64,000 nt of DNA, from the NCBI RefSeq assembly GCF_003576645.1, contig NC_044922.1:1171904-1235903 (forward strand), in the 5' to 3' direction. Each line of letters opens with the position of its first letter. Position 1 is the stretch's first letter. Shown one piece after another: positions 1 to 12,145 of the stretch. Source of the DNA: Ipomoea triloba (taxonomy: Eukaryota > Streptophyta > Magnoliopsida > Solanales > Convolvulaceae). The notes beneath the pieces are model-generated. The model ran no database searches. It saw nothing but the letters and a program-made list of their open reading frames with translations, and had not been told where the DNA came from. The translations under genes were made by a program, and so were the position numbers.

Positions 1-455
1 CCCATTATGCAAACTATCCACATATTGACATATAATTTCTTCATTTCTATCCTGTAACCATGAAACTTTGGGAATATGTTCTACACTATCCAAAGGGCTA
101 GTAATTTTAATTACTGTGATCTGCCACGAACTCCCATTAATCTCAAAATTTTATGTAGAAAACTCCAAGCTAGAGTAAATTTCATTGTAACATACAGCCA
201 ACCAACCAAAAAAAAAAAAAAAACAAACAAACAAATGTGGTAAGACTTTAACACTACTCCATTTCAATACTCAGATTTCAAGGCTGACCTCCTATACAAG
301 ACTATAGATTTTCCAGTCCATCGAACAGATTCATATCAAGATCACTACTCACTACAATACTACATAGTTGTACGTCAGTGCCTAATAACACCACATTCTC
401 AATACTGAATAAAATCAAAATAAAAGGCAACTGAGAATGTAAGTAACATTCTTAC

Positions 456-592
456 TTGCCGAACTTGATAGTGAGCCGTCTATAATCGAAAGGTCGCCGG
501 CCGTCGACTCTGAGGTCGGAAACCAAAGCGGTTTCGATGAATTGCTTGTCGTTCACAGCCAACCTCCAGGAATTAGCCAATCTCTGCTCCAT
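456..592 (-). CDS. RRP45: Exosome complex subunit RRP45, first coding exon (partial gene)
   Basis: The ATG lies at 592-590 on the minus strand. The exon encodes 45 codons plus two bases, starting MEQRLANSWRLAVNDKQFIE and ending VDGRRPFDYRRLTIKFG, then a GTAAG donor at 455-451. This is the conserved start of plant RRP45 (CER7/EXOSC9 family), an RNase PH-like but catalytically inert ring subunit of the RNA exosome, which degrades and trims RNA from the 3' end in nucleus and cytoplasm. The rest of the gene lies off the left edge, and bases 1-455 look like intron 1, since no further exon is readable there. Family identity is confident. Which plant paralogue (RRP45A or B) cannot be told from one exon. 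Confidence 0.85.
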
Positions 593-830
593 TTTACATA
601 TATCTAATCAAAAACAATGGTGAACATAAGAACTCGATTACGACTGAAGCACTCAAAAGTAGAAAGAATCCCCGAGCAGTTAGGCGGAGCTCGCCGGGGA
701 GGAGAAAGCGTGCTAGGCAGCTAGGGTTTATGACTGGGAGTTCCCCGCCAATAATTTTGGGTTTAGCTTAAATATCCGACTGACGGCGTCACATTCCGTT
801 TCATGCCACGTGTTTGTGGCGTTAGCCCCA
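593..830 (-). promoter_or_regulatory. RRP45 5' leader and proximal promoter with a G-box
   Basis: Upstream of the RRP45 ATG, minus-strand order, lies a moderately G+C-rich leader (about 593-760) and then a CACGTG G-box core at 807-812, the binding core of plant bZIP and bHLH factors. No clear TATA box was seen. The leader extent is a guess from base composition. Confidence 0.3.
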
Positions 831-1048
831 TTAAAATTTGAAGAGAAATTTTAGAGGTAAAAGATCAAATAAGCCCTTAACTATATATGAATCTGTAATT
901 AAGTTATCAAACTAAAAAAAAGTTTTAATTAGATATTTGAACTTAGAAAAAAAGTGCAATTAACCTCTTGCTCAATCGTTATATTGTGGATCAGGATCTA
1001 CAGTAATTGTGGACCTTGGTCTAATATATAAAATTTGACTCTATAAGA

Positions 1049-1310
1049 TATTCCCTCCGTCCTATTTTGGTTGTCTGGTTCGTTTAACGAGACTTGACTG
1101 AAGTTATTTTTAATCCAATTTTTCATAATATTAACTTTAGTATTAATATATAAAATTTATATATTTAAAAACTACATCAAAAGTACTATTAAACACAAAA
1201 AATTAAATTTAAAAATAATAAAAAATTACTAAAGAAAATAAGCAATGAAGAAAGAGTTGGTTTGACCAATGAATAGTAAATAAGACAGGTAAAATGGGAC
1301 AGAGGGAGTA
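1049..1310. mobile_element. Stowaway-like MITE, copy 1
   Basis: The ends are TTCCCTCCGTCCTATTTT at the left and AAAATGGGACAGAGGGAG at the right, a near-perfect terminal inverted repeat flanked by TA on both sides. The end motif CTCCCTCCGT and the TA target duplication are hallmarks of Stowaway (Tc1/mariner-derived) MITEs. The interior is A+T-rich and non-coding. A second, similar copy lies at 29528-29781. Confidence 0.8.
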
Positions 1311-4300
1311 CATAATTTTTGTTCATAATGCAATGAATTATATAACTGAGTATACATAAACACTTAACATAATACACATACACTTTATGGAATTGAAATT
1401 CATAATATACAGAATTATATAAATGAAGACACATCAATTCACAACAAAAAACACATCTTGTATTTATTTTAAAATATCATCTTTATGTGTGTTCGTGTTT
1501 AAAATATAGAGTTATTGCAAAAGCCCAATCTATTGAGCCTTTGGCCCAAAAAGTATGGACTCAATATCTTCCCCAGCCCAAAGTAATAAAGCCAAATAAT
1601 AGCCCAAATTAATAGCATTTGATTTCAAATTAGTCAAAACTTAATTTAAAAATATACTGTATTTATTAGAATAGAAAGTCTACAAACTATGTTAGGGTAA
1701 ATTATTGCATGAACCATGGTCCACACAGCTGTGTGGACCAAAAAGAAAAAGTACATTATTTTTATATTGAAGGTACATTATTTTTGTACTGTAGGTATAT
1801 TATTTGACCGTATATATCAAATAATGTACCTTCAGTACAAAAATAATGTACCTACAGTATAAAAATAATGTACCTTCAGTACAAAAATAATGTACTTTTT
1901 ATTTTGGTCCACACAGCTATGTGGACCATGGTCCATACAATAATGATTGCTATGTTAGGGTGTGTTTGATTCAAACATTAGAATCGAAATGATAATGATA
2001 AAATAAATAATTACTTAATTAAATTAACAAATTATTATTATTATGGTACATGGTCCACATGGACCATGGTAGTATGGTACTATGGTAGGGACTGATGTGT
2101 AATAGTCAAACCCGAAAAGGATTCCAAAGAGAACATAAGAAATTATAGGGGTGTCTAAGCAAGAATCTCAGAACCCATGAAACACGGAATACATATATAC
2201 ATTGGGGGGCCACATGTTATACGGAGAATTTAATTATTTAAAGATAAGATATTAAGATTCCATTAGTGAACGGACATGACCGATACCAAGATTCCACGGA
2301 TCTCTTACTTTATTTTATTTCATACCAAATTTATTATACTCCCTAATATATTTGATCAAATAATATATGTAGGGGATTAATAGGGCAACCAAGTCAATGA
2401 AAGTAATAGTGCTTTAGTAGTTAAGTTCACAAGTCAAAAGTTTACCTTGTGCACACTATCGGACAGTGATTGCAAATTTTTCTAGTCACTCAAAAAGATG
2501 AATCTTGTCCCGCTAAGACAAACTAACAACACTAAACATCACTAATAGGATCAGAAAGACCTTGTATGACTAAATTGATCAATAAAATATTAACAAAAAT
2601 CAAATCTATAACATTAATATATAATAATTATATATTACTCACTCAATCGCCCTTTTTAGAACACGTGGTTATATGTGTTTTACCAAATTGTTTGTATTCA
2701 CATATGGGCCCTATATCTTTTTATCAAAATTCAGCTTTTTAACTATATCTTTCAATTGGAACGTAATTCTCTCTGGGGTTTGCGTAGGGGTGGGGGTAAG
2801 CACTACTAATAGTAAATGAAATATTTAAGAAAAAATATTGTTTGGTTATTTTATTATATTATAATTAATTAATAATTTTAAAATTATTTGATTAAAACCC
2901 TCCTACCGATCAACTAATCCTTAGAGAGTGTTTGATTCAAAAAGTATTTTAAAATAATATAACATTCTAGAAAATTTCACATAATATAAAAATGTGATAA
3001 AATATGATTATAAAAAATGAGCTAAAAACAAATTTTGAAATTCTAGCACTCCCTATACCAGCCTCTTCCTTTGTGTAATAAACTAAATTTAATTACAACT
3101 TACTAGGAAGAAAAACGTTGTTTTCCTATCCTAAATTTACATCGAACATTCACCTCAACCATAATGCGACATTAACCCTCTATATTCATTAATCATTCAT
3201 AAATTGACTGATCTACATTTTTTATGCGGATTTAGTACCCCACCATGGCCCAAATCCCTAACATTGCAGTTAGTTAGCAACCCATTTACCAACTACTCCA
3301 AATAAATAGACACATAAATAGTCCCGGAAAGGGTGTCCAAGTGGGTGAAACGCGATTTTCATACCTGAGTCTGTCGCACGGGGTCTTCCTAGTACGGTTT
3401 GACCCTCTGTGATTTGTGATTTGTAAACTGTTACATAGAAGTAAAGTTTATCTAATATACACTGTCAAGTAATAGATGTAAATTTCCATAGTCACTCAAC
3501 CAAAAAAAAAGAGAAAAAAGCAACTTTAAGAATTATTAAAAAGGCCCCATTATAGGGGAATAGGAACTTTAGAATTGCCAAGAGGCAAAAAAGCTATGGC
3601 TGCTTTGATAAAGAAAGGATTCACTGTGCATGTATAAGCATGGAGGATAATGGATTCTTGATGCATCATGCACTTGCTCAAAACAATAATAAAATATCTC
3701 TTATGTCAAATTTCAACAGCCACATCTCACTATAAAATTTTTTAAAAATAGAAAAAAATAAATGAAAATGTCACTATTTTCTTCCTCATGACTTGCATGC
3801 ACATAAAATTAGTCACATCTACCTCACCTGATAATTACTTTTTGTCAAACTAATCCTCATAATAAATGACAACCAAATTCATCGTCACCAACCAAAAATA
3901 AGTATTCAGTTCTATGGTAGAAAACAATCACAAGTTGATATATAGAATATATTCACATCCTCAGGCCTAGCTTTATATATATATATCCAAAATTTGTTGA
4001 TAACCTACCACGAGGTATTCATGTTTTTGATAACCTCCTGGTGGACTGATTTGTGCTATTGTGCTTATACTATTTGTATTGTTTGGTCTGAATTTATGTA
4101 AAGGTAAAGGAAATAGCTAACTCATTTCTTAAAAGCAAACTCATTGGTTTGGATTTTTTTATTTTTTTTTGTCGGGAAAAGACATTGCCAATAGGAGAGA
4201 GCAAAATTTGTCACCAACTTTTAACGCACACATATTTCGTAACCGTAACTCACATTTATCCGTAAAAAAAAATAATCTCAAAACCAAGTTCAAAAACTTC

Positions 4301-5010
4301 ATTTGTAGAACAATCTTACACTCTCTCCTCTTTCCTCTAGCAATGAAAAAATTTGACAAAAAATTCACAAAAGAAACCAATGATGTTGCTCTAAGGTATT
4401 GATATAGCCACTTACAAACAAAAATTGTCATTTTCTCTTTCTATAATTAACTTTCACTGTATGAAAAATAAATAGTTTTTATGTAGAGGGATTACAATAG
4501 TCTATGGCTAAAGTCAATAAGAATCCTAAAATACGGCAAGCAATAGAAATTTACTTATTGCCTGTCAGAAAATGAAACCACTTAGAATAAAAAGAGCAAA
4601 TTAAACTTATACGGAGTATTATTTTTAAAAAAATTAATTTCACTAATATTTTCGGGCATTTAACTATACGTAATTGACCAAATTCAAATTATTTTCGTTT
4701 ACTAGACATAACAAATTTTAAAAAGTAAATCAAAGCATTAAATCAATACTAAACTATTAAAGACGTGAAAAGAGTTTAAACATAAGATCGAGAGTTCAAA
4801 CCAGTGATCTCGATGTTGGAGCACCCAAGACCAACCCTCTGCTGGCTTTTAAGTTCAGAGTGGCGGTCCTATGTTCATGTTGCATAAACGTATTAGAATT
4901 TGGTCTGCGGGTGAAAACATATATATATAAGTAGGGGTAAATAGGCATTAATTAGAAGTCATCTGGCAGGTAAGAAAACCAACCAGCACATTATAAGCAG
5001 TTTACAGGCC
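1311..5010. other. Gene-free A+T-rich spacer
   Basis: Apart from the hairpin element, I see no gene here. At 2044-2075 there is a second short palindrome with the GGTCCACATGGACC core. Around 4780-4900 there is a tRNA-like B-box (GAGTTCAAACC), possibly a worn SINE. Short open frames at 4159-4431 on both strands have no coding character. Confidence 0.5.
1699..1949. mobile_element. Hairpin MITE flanked by a 12-bp direct repeat (Mutator-like)
   Basis: An almost complete inverted repeat of about 250 bp. Both arms carry ACCATGGTCCACA and end in A+T-rich termini (AAATTATTGCATG at the left, its near complement at the right). The direct repeat CTATGTTAGGGT flanks the element at 1687-1698 and 1950-1961. 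The interior consists of short units resembling AATAATGTACCTTCAGTAC in both orientations, so the transcript would fold into one long stem. The long target duplication suggests a non-autonomous Mutator-like element. It is related to the element at 12146-12893. Confidence 0.65.
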
Positions 5011-5205
5011 CTACAAAAGGCTAGCTCAGTTAGTTCGACCAATCACTTTAAAGGTTTACTCTAACGGAGAGTGAGGATTCAAATCTTACTGGGGACTTTG
5101 ACCGATCAAAGGTGATGAAGACCCGGGTGACTAGTGATTTACCTCCTCCATCGTAAGCTGGGAAATTTAATGTATAAAAATAATAAATAAATAAATAAAA
5201 AGAGT
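5011..5205 (+). mobile_element. tRNA-derived SINE
   Basis: The head GGCTAGCTCAGTTAGTTCG resembles a tRNA A box and is followed by a B-box-like GAGGATTCAAATCTTAC, an unrelated body and an A-rich tail (AATAAATAAATAAATAAAA). This is the usual layout of a pol III SINE. It has no anticodon arm consistent with a working tRNA. Confidence 0.55.
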
Positions 5206-5617
5206 TAAACTACCCCCATCAAGAATTTTACTGAGCTGTCACAATTACCATGAAGGAGCTGAGAAAAAGTCAATGATTGTAGTTGCAGATGTAGTTATAG
5301 CATGCACATATGGAAAACCTTGGGACCCTTGAGCATCTGCCAAACCCCCAAATTCTCCCCACAATTTCTTAGCTTCTTAATTACCCCACTCCCTTGCCCC
5401 CAAAGCCCTGCCAAGACTGAATCCATGCTATATTGCCAAAAAAAAATGGTACCTGATGTCCTTTGAGGGGCTGCAGTGAGGTCTTTTCTGCTATGGCCCA
5501 TATGGCTCCATCAGGTACAGAGACCAAGCATGATGTCCTCCAGTACTATATCTGCCAATCTTAGTCCTATGTATGATGTCTGCATGGTCTGTCCTATTGC
5601 CTGCTTCTCCGAAAACT

Positions 5618-8600
5618 ATGTTCAAGTTCTGCCCCTTATTCTTCATCATCATCTCCATCATTCTTTCTCTGTGGCATCTGATTGTTTCTGTTTCTGGTTC
5701 TGATTCTTGGCTGGTGCATGAGTATGTGAGGCAAGCCGATCGACAATTCAAGCAGAAAACCAACAGGTTTTGGGAGTTTGAAGAGCAATCAAAGAGTTGG
5801 GTTGAAGTGGAACTGCCTTATGATCTTGTTTCCTGTGTCAACAATCAGTGCACAAAAGTCAACAGAATAGAGGGGGAGAGGAAGAAGAAGAAGACTGAGC
5901 AGCATGTGCAGAAACAGTCAGACCAAAAGATGGATCAAGATGGGCCAGAGGAGACTCCTGAGCCATTACTGCCTCTCAGAAAGAGAGTTTCTTTGAGGAA
6001 AATGTCCGAGTCGTCGGTATGGGTGACTGGTGAGAGTGGATCAATCTATGAGAGGTTCTGGAATGGATTGCAGTGGGTGATAGCACCCCATGAATTGCCA
6101 GTCTCTGCAGGCTATGCAGTTTCTGTCTTCATTGTCAATCAGACCATTCTTGCTCTATCAGAGGCTGCAGTTTTGTATCAGGTATGTGTATCACCAATTC
6201 ACCATACTACCATACATAACTTGAATTGAATCTCTGAAACAATATTGAATAGCATAATTTCTCGGTTTTCATCAGATGCAATTGGATGAAAACTCGCAGC
6301 CTGCTTGGATTGATTTTTCACCTAACTGTAAAATGATTAAGGAAAAAGAGCCTTGTTCTGCAACCCAACTAGTTTCAGGAGTTGTCTCACCTGAGAAGAA
6401 GTGAGTAAAAGCACTTTGAGTTTGTGCTCTTCTTTCTGTTGTCAATAAAATTTATCTGGTGGAAAAACACATGAATTATGCAACTGCAGAAACTTGTCAG
6501 CTAACAAGGCCTTGATTTTGCTCCCCATCGCCCACAATCAGGAGAATATATTTCTGCACCAAGAATGGATCATTAATAGAACTTACTGAGGTTAATCCCC
6601 CAAGGTAAAAAATTGTAAACTACAAGACCCTTCCACCTGCACTTATGCATCAAGCTCAGTTTTATTGGCACATATTGATGTAATACATTTCAGATTAATG
6701 AAAAGGACTGATTCCTACTTGGACGTTTAGGTGGAAGAATCATGGCAGACCGGCTGGTGCAGATGTTGCAGCTATTGCTGATGCTGCTGCATTTAGACCT
6801 GAAGTAGTTTTCACTATTAGGTGAACTGTCTTGAATCACTGATTTGGAGTGTTGTGCAAAAGCTGAATTTTTCCTTTCGTGTCTGAACTTGGATCTGGTG
6901 TTGTCCTGCAGCAAAACCGGTGATCTTTATGAGTTCGATCACAACTCGAAGCCATCGTGGAAGAAACACATACACAAAGAAGCTTCCACACAAGACACCT
7001 TGTTGAGACCCTCCACAGGCTGCACTTTACATGGACTGAATGGAGCTCAATCTTCATCTCTATTTCTCTTGAGTAAGGTACTTTTGATTTCTTTGGACTC
7101 GATCCATTGCCAATGCCGTGCATCTCAATAACATAACTATGGCAAAGAAAATACTTTTTAACCAATTTGAACTGCAAATGCTTGAAGGGTGGGAACTTGA
7201 CAGAGAGAAGGTTACAGCAAAGGAAATGGAAATGGATTTACCATGGAAGTTCAAGGGATCTTTCTCTAACATCCATCACATGTGTTGGTCAGGACAATCA
7301 AAATGAAAATGCATATTCACTGTTTCTCACAACTGCAACTGGAAATGTATTGGAATATCGCCTTCCGACTCATTCAGGTACATCTTTTATATTTATTAGG
7401 ACTGAACAGACATGGAATCCATGCAGATTCTGCAGAATCCAGAAGGAAATTAGAAAATTTCTTCATCTGTATTCAGAACAAAAATGAAGTTTGTTATAAT
7501 CTAAGGTTGGACCAAGGTTACTCCACTGAGCTATAATACACATGGGCCAAACCACACTAAAAGACTGAATCCAGTCAATTAGCTAGTCTAACCCATGACC
7601 TTATAAACTCATATGTTTCTGTCTTACAAAGTTAATATATGCTGAAATTAAAATATTTGGTATGAAGACAGGCACATCTAAAGAGAATGAAAATCCAGAC
7701 AATTGGGTAAATCATATGCATCCCTCAGATGCCAAAGCAGCAAGAGGTATTGTAGGAGTACAATTGCAACCTGGCAGAATAATTTTCCCACTAGATGATG
7801 GTAGGCTGGGGGAGCTGCATTTCTCTGGCATTGGTGGTGAAAATATTGGCCCAAATTATCAGGTTAACACTAAAAGAAAAGTATCACCGAAATACGTGTG
7901 GTCTGTACTAGATGCTCCAGAGACCGAAGGATGGAATGCTGAGTATTGCACGGAAGAAAATGGACCCTCAAACTGCATTTCAGGAATAAGAGATGACACT
8001 AGTGAAGCAGATCATAGAACACCAACAACTAGGAGGAGAAAAGGTAGTAAATCACAGCAAAACTATTTACCAATCATTACATCAGGCACTAGCAGTGCCA
8101 CTCCTCTGGAAGATTACAATATCCCAGACAACTGGATCAACAAAAATTTCCGGCTTCGTGTGATGCACGAAGGCAAATCCTTCTTCCTCATCACAGAAGA
8201 TGGCATGACATTCGAGTATCTGAATGCTGAAAATGTGTGGTTCTGGCTTAGTCATGATCAATCTACAGCTATGAAAGGTGCCCTTGGAAGCTATAATGGA
8301 AGCTTGTTTTTGGTAGATGAGCAAGGAAGTTTACTTATCAGAGAGAGAACCAACAGTGAACTTGCATGGATTGATTGTACTGTCATGAGAGGAGGAAGCC
8401 AGATAACCAGTGGCCCTCCATGGGATGGCCTGTCAGGGAGAGCTCCAAGGGCTACACTCGAAGATGCACTCTTCTTTGTCAGCAAAGCTGGAAGGTTACT
8501 ACAGTTCAGAGTAAGGAGCATAAATAGTAGATTCAGTTATCTGGTTTGTAAGTCAGGAGAATAGAAAACCAGACAAACATAATACTAAGGGCAACTATTT

Positions 8601-10067
8601 TTGCTAACATCCCTGTTGATCATTTCACAGTAAATGAATTCCTACTTGTGCTTGAATAGTAAGTAATGCATAGAGTGCTAAATAGTGTAAGTTGTTGTGC
8701 AGGTTGCATTGAGAAAGTTCAAATGGAAAGATTGCAGGAATCCACCAAACACAAAGATTGCAAGCATAGTAGACCGGGAAATCTTCAGAGAGAACATAGT
8801 GTTTGTCATTGGAAGTAACGGGCGACTATATCAATACAACAAAGTTACTGAACTGTGGCATGAACACTTACAGTCCCAACACTTGGTTCTCTCAAAAGTG
8901 ACTGGAACCGCAATGAGGCCATCACCTCTCTCGTCGAAGGGTTCTCTTTTCATGCTCTCAGAGGATGGAGGACTAGTGGAATACAATTGGAATTCATTGG
9001 ATGGCTGGAATTGGGTGGAACATGGAACCCCAGACCAAAGCGTAACTTTGGTTGGCTCCCCTGGGCCATGCTTTCGAGGTTCTCAGCTGTTTTTAATAGG
9101 TTCAAATGGAAGAGTGTACCTTAGGCTCCTTGATCAAGGCACATGGCAGTGGAGGGACTGTGGCTTCCCATACATACCTGAAGATAAGGCTGCAGATAAG
9201 TCAAAACAGAAAGGAACTTGTAGGAATGAAGATTTTGCTGCCAGAACACCAGAGTTTGAAGGAAATCTGCATCCTTCCAACAAACACTGTGACACAAAGG
9301 TTAGACTCTTTTAGTCTTTTGATCAGCTATCACAATAACTCCAAAATTGTTGTAACTTCATGTTGATTCATGAGCAGGTTTCATCTACAAGACCAATTGC
9401 TTTTACTGAAGATTCAGTCATATTTGAACTGAGAGATGGCAGAGTAAGTAACCACAAACTATCTGAAAACTCCCTCTAAACTGCCTGCAAAACTCCAGTT
9501 ATTCTTCTCACTGCAAGACTTTATGCACCTGCACCACTATCAATTCAAACAAATAGCAGAAACAATGAGAGCAACTCCAGCCAAGTTGGTCAAGCCAATG
9601 ACTTGGTAACCACAAGGTTACAAGTTCGACTCCCAGCATGAGCGGTCTATTAGCTTTCTTCTTGGTTTAGTCAATCAACTATGAGCAACCTAGGTTGGTT
9701 TACCTCCTTGTGATCCTTTGCCGACTAGAGCCACAAAGTGGGGGCACCTAGACTTGCCGGCTAGGGTCACAAAGGTAGGACTTACCTGCTGCATACTCTT
9801 GGATAGTAGCTGCGGGTTTCTCTTGAAACCCAATCTTTCCTAAAACTAAAACAATCATATGAGATACAAACATAATTTCAACACTGGAGACTCACACAGT
9901 CACACTCTTGGAGTCTTGGACAAGAATAAAAGATCACTAACATCATTACCTCATTACAGTTGGCAGAAATGAGGCGAGCAGGAGGCATGGATTGGAGATG
10001 GTCACATACCATTGGCACCCCCACAAGTCAATGCACAGAAAACTTTTGGACTGCTTTGGCATCATGA
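5618..10067 (+). CDS. Secreted propeller-like protein of unknown function (10 exons, 935 aa)
   Basis: Exons: 5618-6181, 6276-6400, 6542-6604, 6731-6820, 6912-7077, 7188-7377, 7672-8510, 8703-9299, 9378-9443, 9960-10067. All joins are GT-AG and phases close to 935 residues. The chosen ATG begins with a strong signal peptide (MFKFCPLFFIIISIILSLW); an in-frame ATG at 5573 would add 15 residues. After a basic linker, the protein carries repeated blade-like units of the form IYFCTKNGSLIEL ... WKNHGRP, VVFTISKTGDLYEFD ... WKKH, VFVIGSNGRLYQY ... W.EH and LFMLSEDGGLVEYN ... W.EHG.P. That pattern recalls tachylectin/PQQ-type beta-propellers. I recognise it as a conserved plant protein without an assigned role. 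Intron 9 holds a SINE. A secreted or endomembrane sugar- or ligand-binding role is only inference. Confidence 0.8.
9570..9845 (+). mobile_element. tRNA-derived SINE (family 1) in intron 9 of the propeller gene
   Basis: A box-like CCAAGTTGGTCAAGCCAATG is followed by the B box GGTTACAAGTTCGACTCCC, then a body containing GGTTGGTTTACCTCCTTGTG and an end with GATAGTAGCTGCGGGTTTC. Related copies lie in introns at 22350-22675, 33545-33830 and 48748-48955. Confidence 0.7.
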
Positions 10068-10350
10068 AAGCAAAAAACATACACTCACAATAACTGCAGG
10101 ATATACAGAATTACAATAAAATAGGGAAAAATCCATGGAGTTTCATGGATCCTCAGCTGTACATATTTACAATAGCAACAGTTCCAGCACAGATAGGTTT
10201 ACAATTTTGTTCCCTTGAAAGGAACCAAATCCTGTGGCTAGTTAGGCAGAAACATATAACATACTAGTGTTTATACTATAATATACCGAGGAGGAAACAC
10301 CAATGCTATTAACTACAAAGAAAACGCCAAGTATACTATCAATCACAATA

Positions 10351-10540
10351 TTAAACAGAACTTTTAATAGACTGGCCCGAACCGCAATCGCCGGTCTCGC
10401 GAGAGAATTTACCGGTTTGATCGGCGGAGCACAGCTATGTCGAAGGAATTCGAAGCGCCTTGTGCCAGTTTGAATCCCGTCGGAGTTTGCTGGACACCGC
10501 CGGTGAGCGTCGCCGGCGGTATTGTGTACGGACAATTACT
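10351..10540 (-). pseudogene. Thaumatin-like protein (PR-5 type) fragment, decayed
   Basis: Read on the minus strand from 10540, the sequence gives SNCPYTIPPATLTGGVQQ, then TPTGFKLAQGASNSFDI, matching the start of mature thaumatin-like proteins (NNCPYTIWPATL ... TGFxLAxGASxS). The frame then slips. A later piece in another frame reads ETGDCGSGQ, matching the conserved TGDCGSGQ stretch, before a stop at 10353-10351. The expected Trp after YTI is missing, the PWSGRFWART segment is scrambled, and most of the family's roughly 225 residues are absent. The block is also clearly more G+C-rich than its surroundings. It is a dead fragment rather than a short gene. Confidence 0.6.
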
Positions 10541-10699
10541 TATGACTGTGATTTTGCTGAATGAACTGCTACAAAACCAAAATTTTGCAACAATTTAGCG
10601 CCATGCAAATTTTATTTAAATATAAGTTTTTTGGACAAAAGTAACTAAACAAGTTTACATTAAAACAAAAAAAAAAAGTTTTATTTATTTTGAGTACTA

Positions 10700-10872
10700 C
10701 TGAGTACTGACTCTGTTACAATGTAATCTGTTCATATCTACTTTCTCAACCTAATGAAGCACAAAGAGTCAACAGTTACCTCCACTGAGGGAGGAACCCA
10801 CTCCCATCATCCATGTGGGTGTGTAAACTGGGACACGGGTGTCACTAGACCACAAGGTCTTTGGCAACAAAA
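10700..10872 (-). mobile_element. tRNA-derived SINE (family 2)
   Basis: On the minus strand it starts AGACCTTGTGGTCTAGTGAC (A-box-like), has a degenerate B box (GTGGGTTCCTCCC), and ends near TTAGGTTGAGAAAGTAG ... TACATTGTAACAGAGTCAG. Relatives sit at 29905-29990, 36668-36765, 47455-47595, 59305-59440 and 61750-61885. Confidence 0.6.
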
Positions 10873-12145
10873 AAAAAGTTTTATTTATAAAAATTAAAAT
10901 TGCATATCAATAAATACATATTGCTTTTAAAAAAAAAAATACATATTGCTATTTTGTCTAAACACTATGTTACAAATATAATTTGTTTGGAACTGTAGAT
11001 TTTGTGTGATTTGAGTATTATTACACAATTAAATTTACTCTTTTTAGAGTTTTAAGCAGTGACTATAAGTTTTTTTTGTCAGTCAAAAATAATTGTTATC
11101 AATTATAAAATAATTAACTATGTGAATTTACAATTTAAAGTCAAATTTTAAACTATTTTAAATATTTAGATAATATTTGTGACTACGAATTTTCTCTTTT
11201 TGTGCCCAGAGTTTTCAGTTTTTCATCGTCTCGACCTCTTTGGAAGAACAACCGGAGATTAAGGTTATTCTATACCCATGCTAATGATTGAATCCTTAAC
11301 CTTTGGGTAAGGAGGGATGAGTTCATTGCTATTATTATCACCACACTCCATGTAATTGAAGTGACTTAATGAGAAATCTGATTGAGAAAGAGCAGAATAT
11401 AATGAGCGATTTAATGTTTGATTACAACTAGTTGCTGCAAACAAAAATTAGTTTAGTTATTGAATGACGATATTAATCGATTTAATATTTAGAGAATGCT
11501 TTGAATTGTAGGAGGAGAATAGGATGCTGATGAATGATGTGCGAGTGAATACAAAGCTGCAATGAGAAGGGCGATTGAACCCGGGAAAGTCCCTTGAGAA
11601 TTTGATTTTGTGAATTCATATTTTTGTTTTGTGTATATGTCTGAACTACTACAGAAATTTAGTATGTGACAGTCTACCTATATGTACCTGGTTATTCTTG
11701 CTATTAGCGTAACTCCTAAATAAATAAAATCATCATAACTTTTATAAATAAAACTTTATAACAGGACTTTTAATTAAGTTAATCTTGTAAAACAAATGTT
11801 AATTCTAATTATTATAAATGAACCATATGAACATAAGATTTGAAATATGAGCTATATCATTTTGACTATTAAATAAATGTACAATGTAACATATACACAT
11901 ATGTATATGATGGATTTACATCGTAAACCAGCAATGATTTAAATAATGGACAACGAATTTTATAAGTACTGGTCAGCTCATAATCACCCAAAGCAAGCAC
12001 TCAGATTACAACAATTTTCTTATTTTTTTTATGAGAGATTTAAATTTATACAATCTTTCTTAAACAGATTAAATATTTAATACTTCTATCTACTAAAATA
12101 TAAACATAGACATATGATGTTGCATGGAGTTATAGAGAATGGTGG
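10873..12145. other. Gene-free spacer
   Basis: A+T-rich, with no ORF of coding character. A slightly more complex patch at 11195-11345 and another at 11480-11600 have no recognisable product. Confidence 0.45.

Noticed and set aside
4159..4431. Overlapping 77- and 90-codon frames on both strands
   Set aside because: A+T-rich chance frames without homology, start context or neighbours suggesting a gene.
5011..5090. Working tRNA gene
   Set aside because: A and B boxes are present, but no cloverleaf with a credible anticodon arm forms; a body and A-rich tail follow, as in a SINE.
6482..6586. Frameshift in exon 3 of the propeller gene
   Set aside because: Using the acceptor at 6540-6541 instead of an earlier AG restores the frame (EKKRIYFCTKNG), so no mutation is needed.
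10242..10535. 97-codon minus-strand frame as a small gene, or a CLE-type peptide suggested by KRLVPV on the plus strand
   Set aside because: The region is explained by thaumatin-like fragments in two frames, and the plus-strand reading hits a stop immediately.
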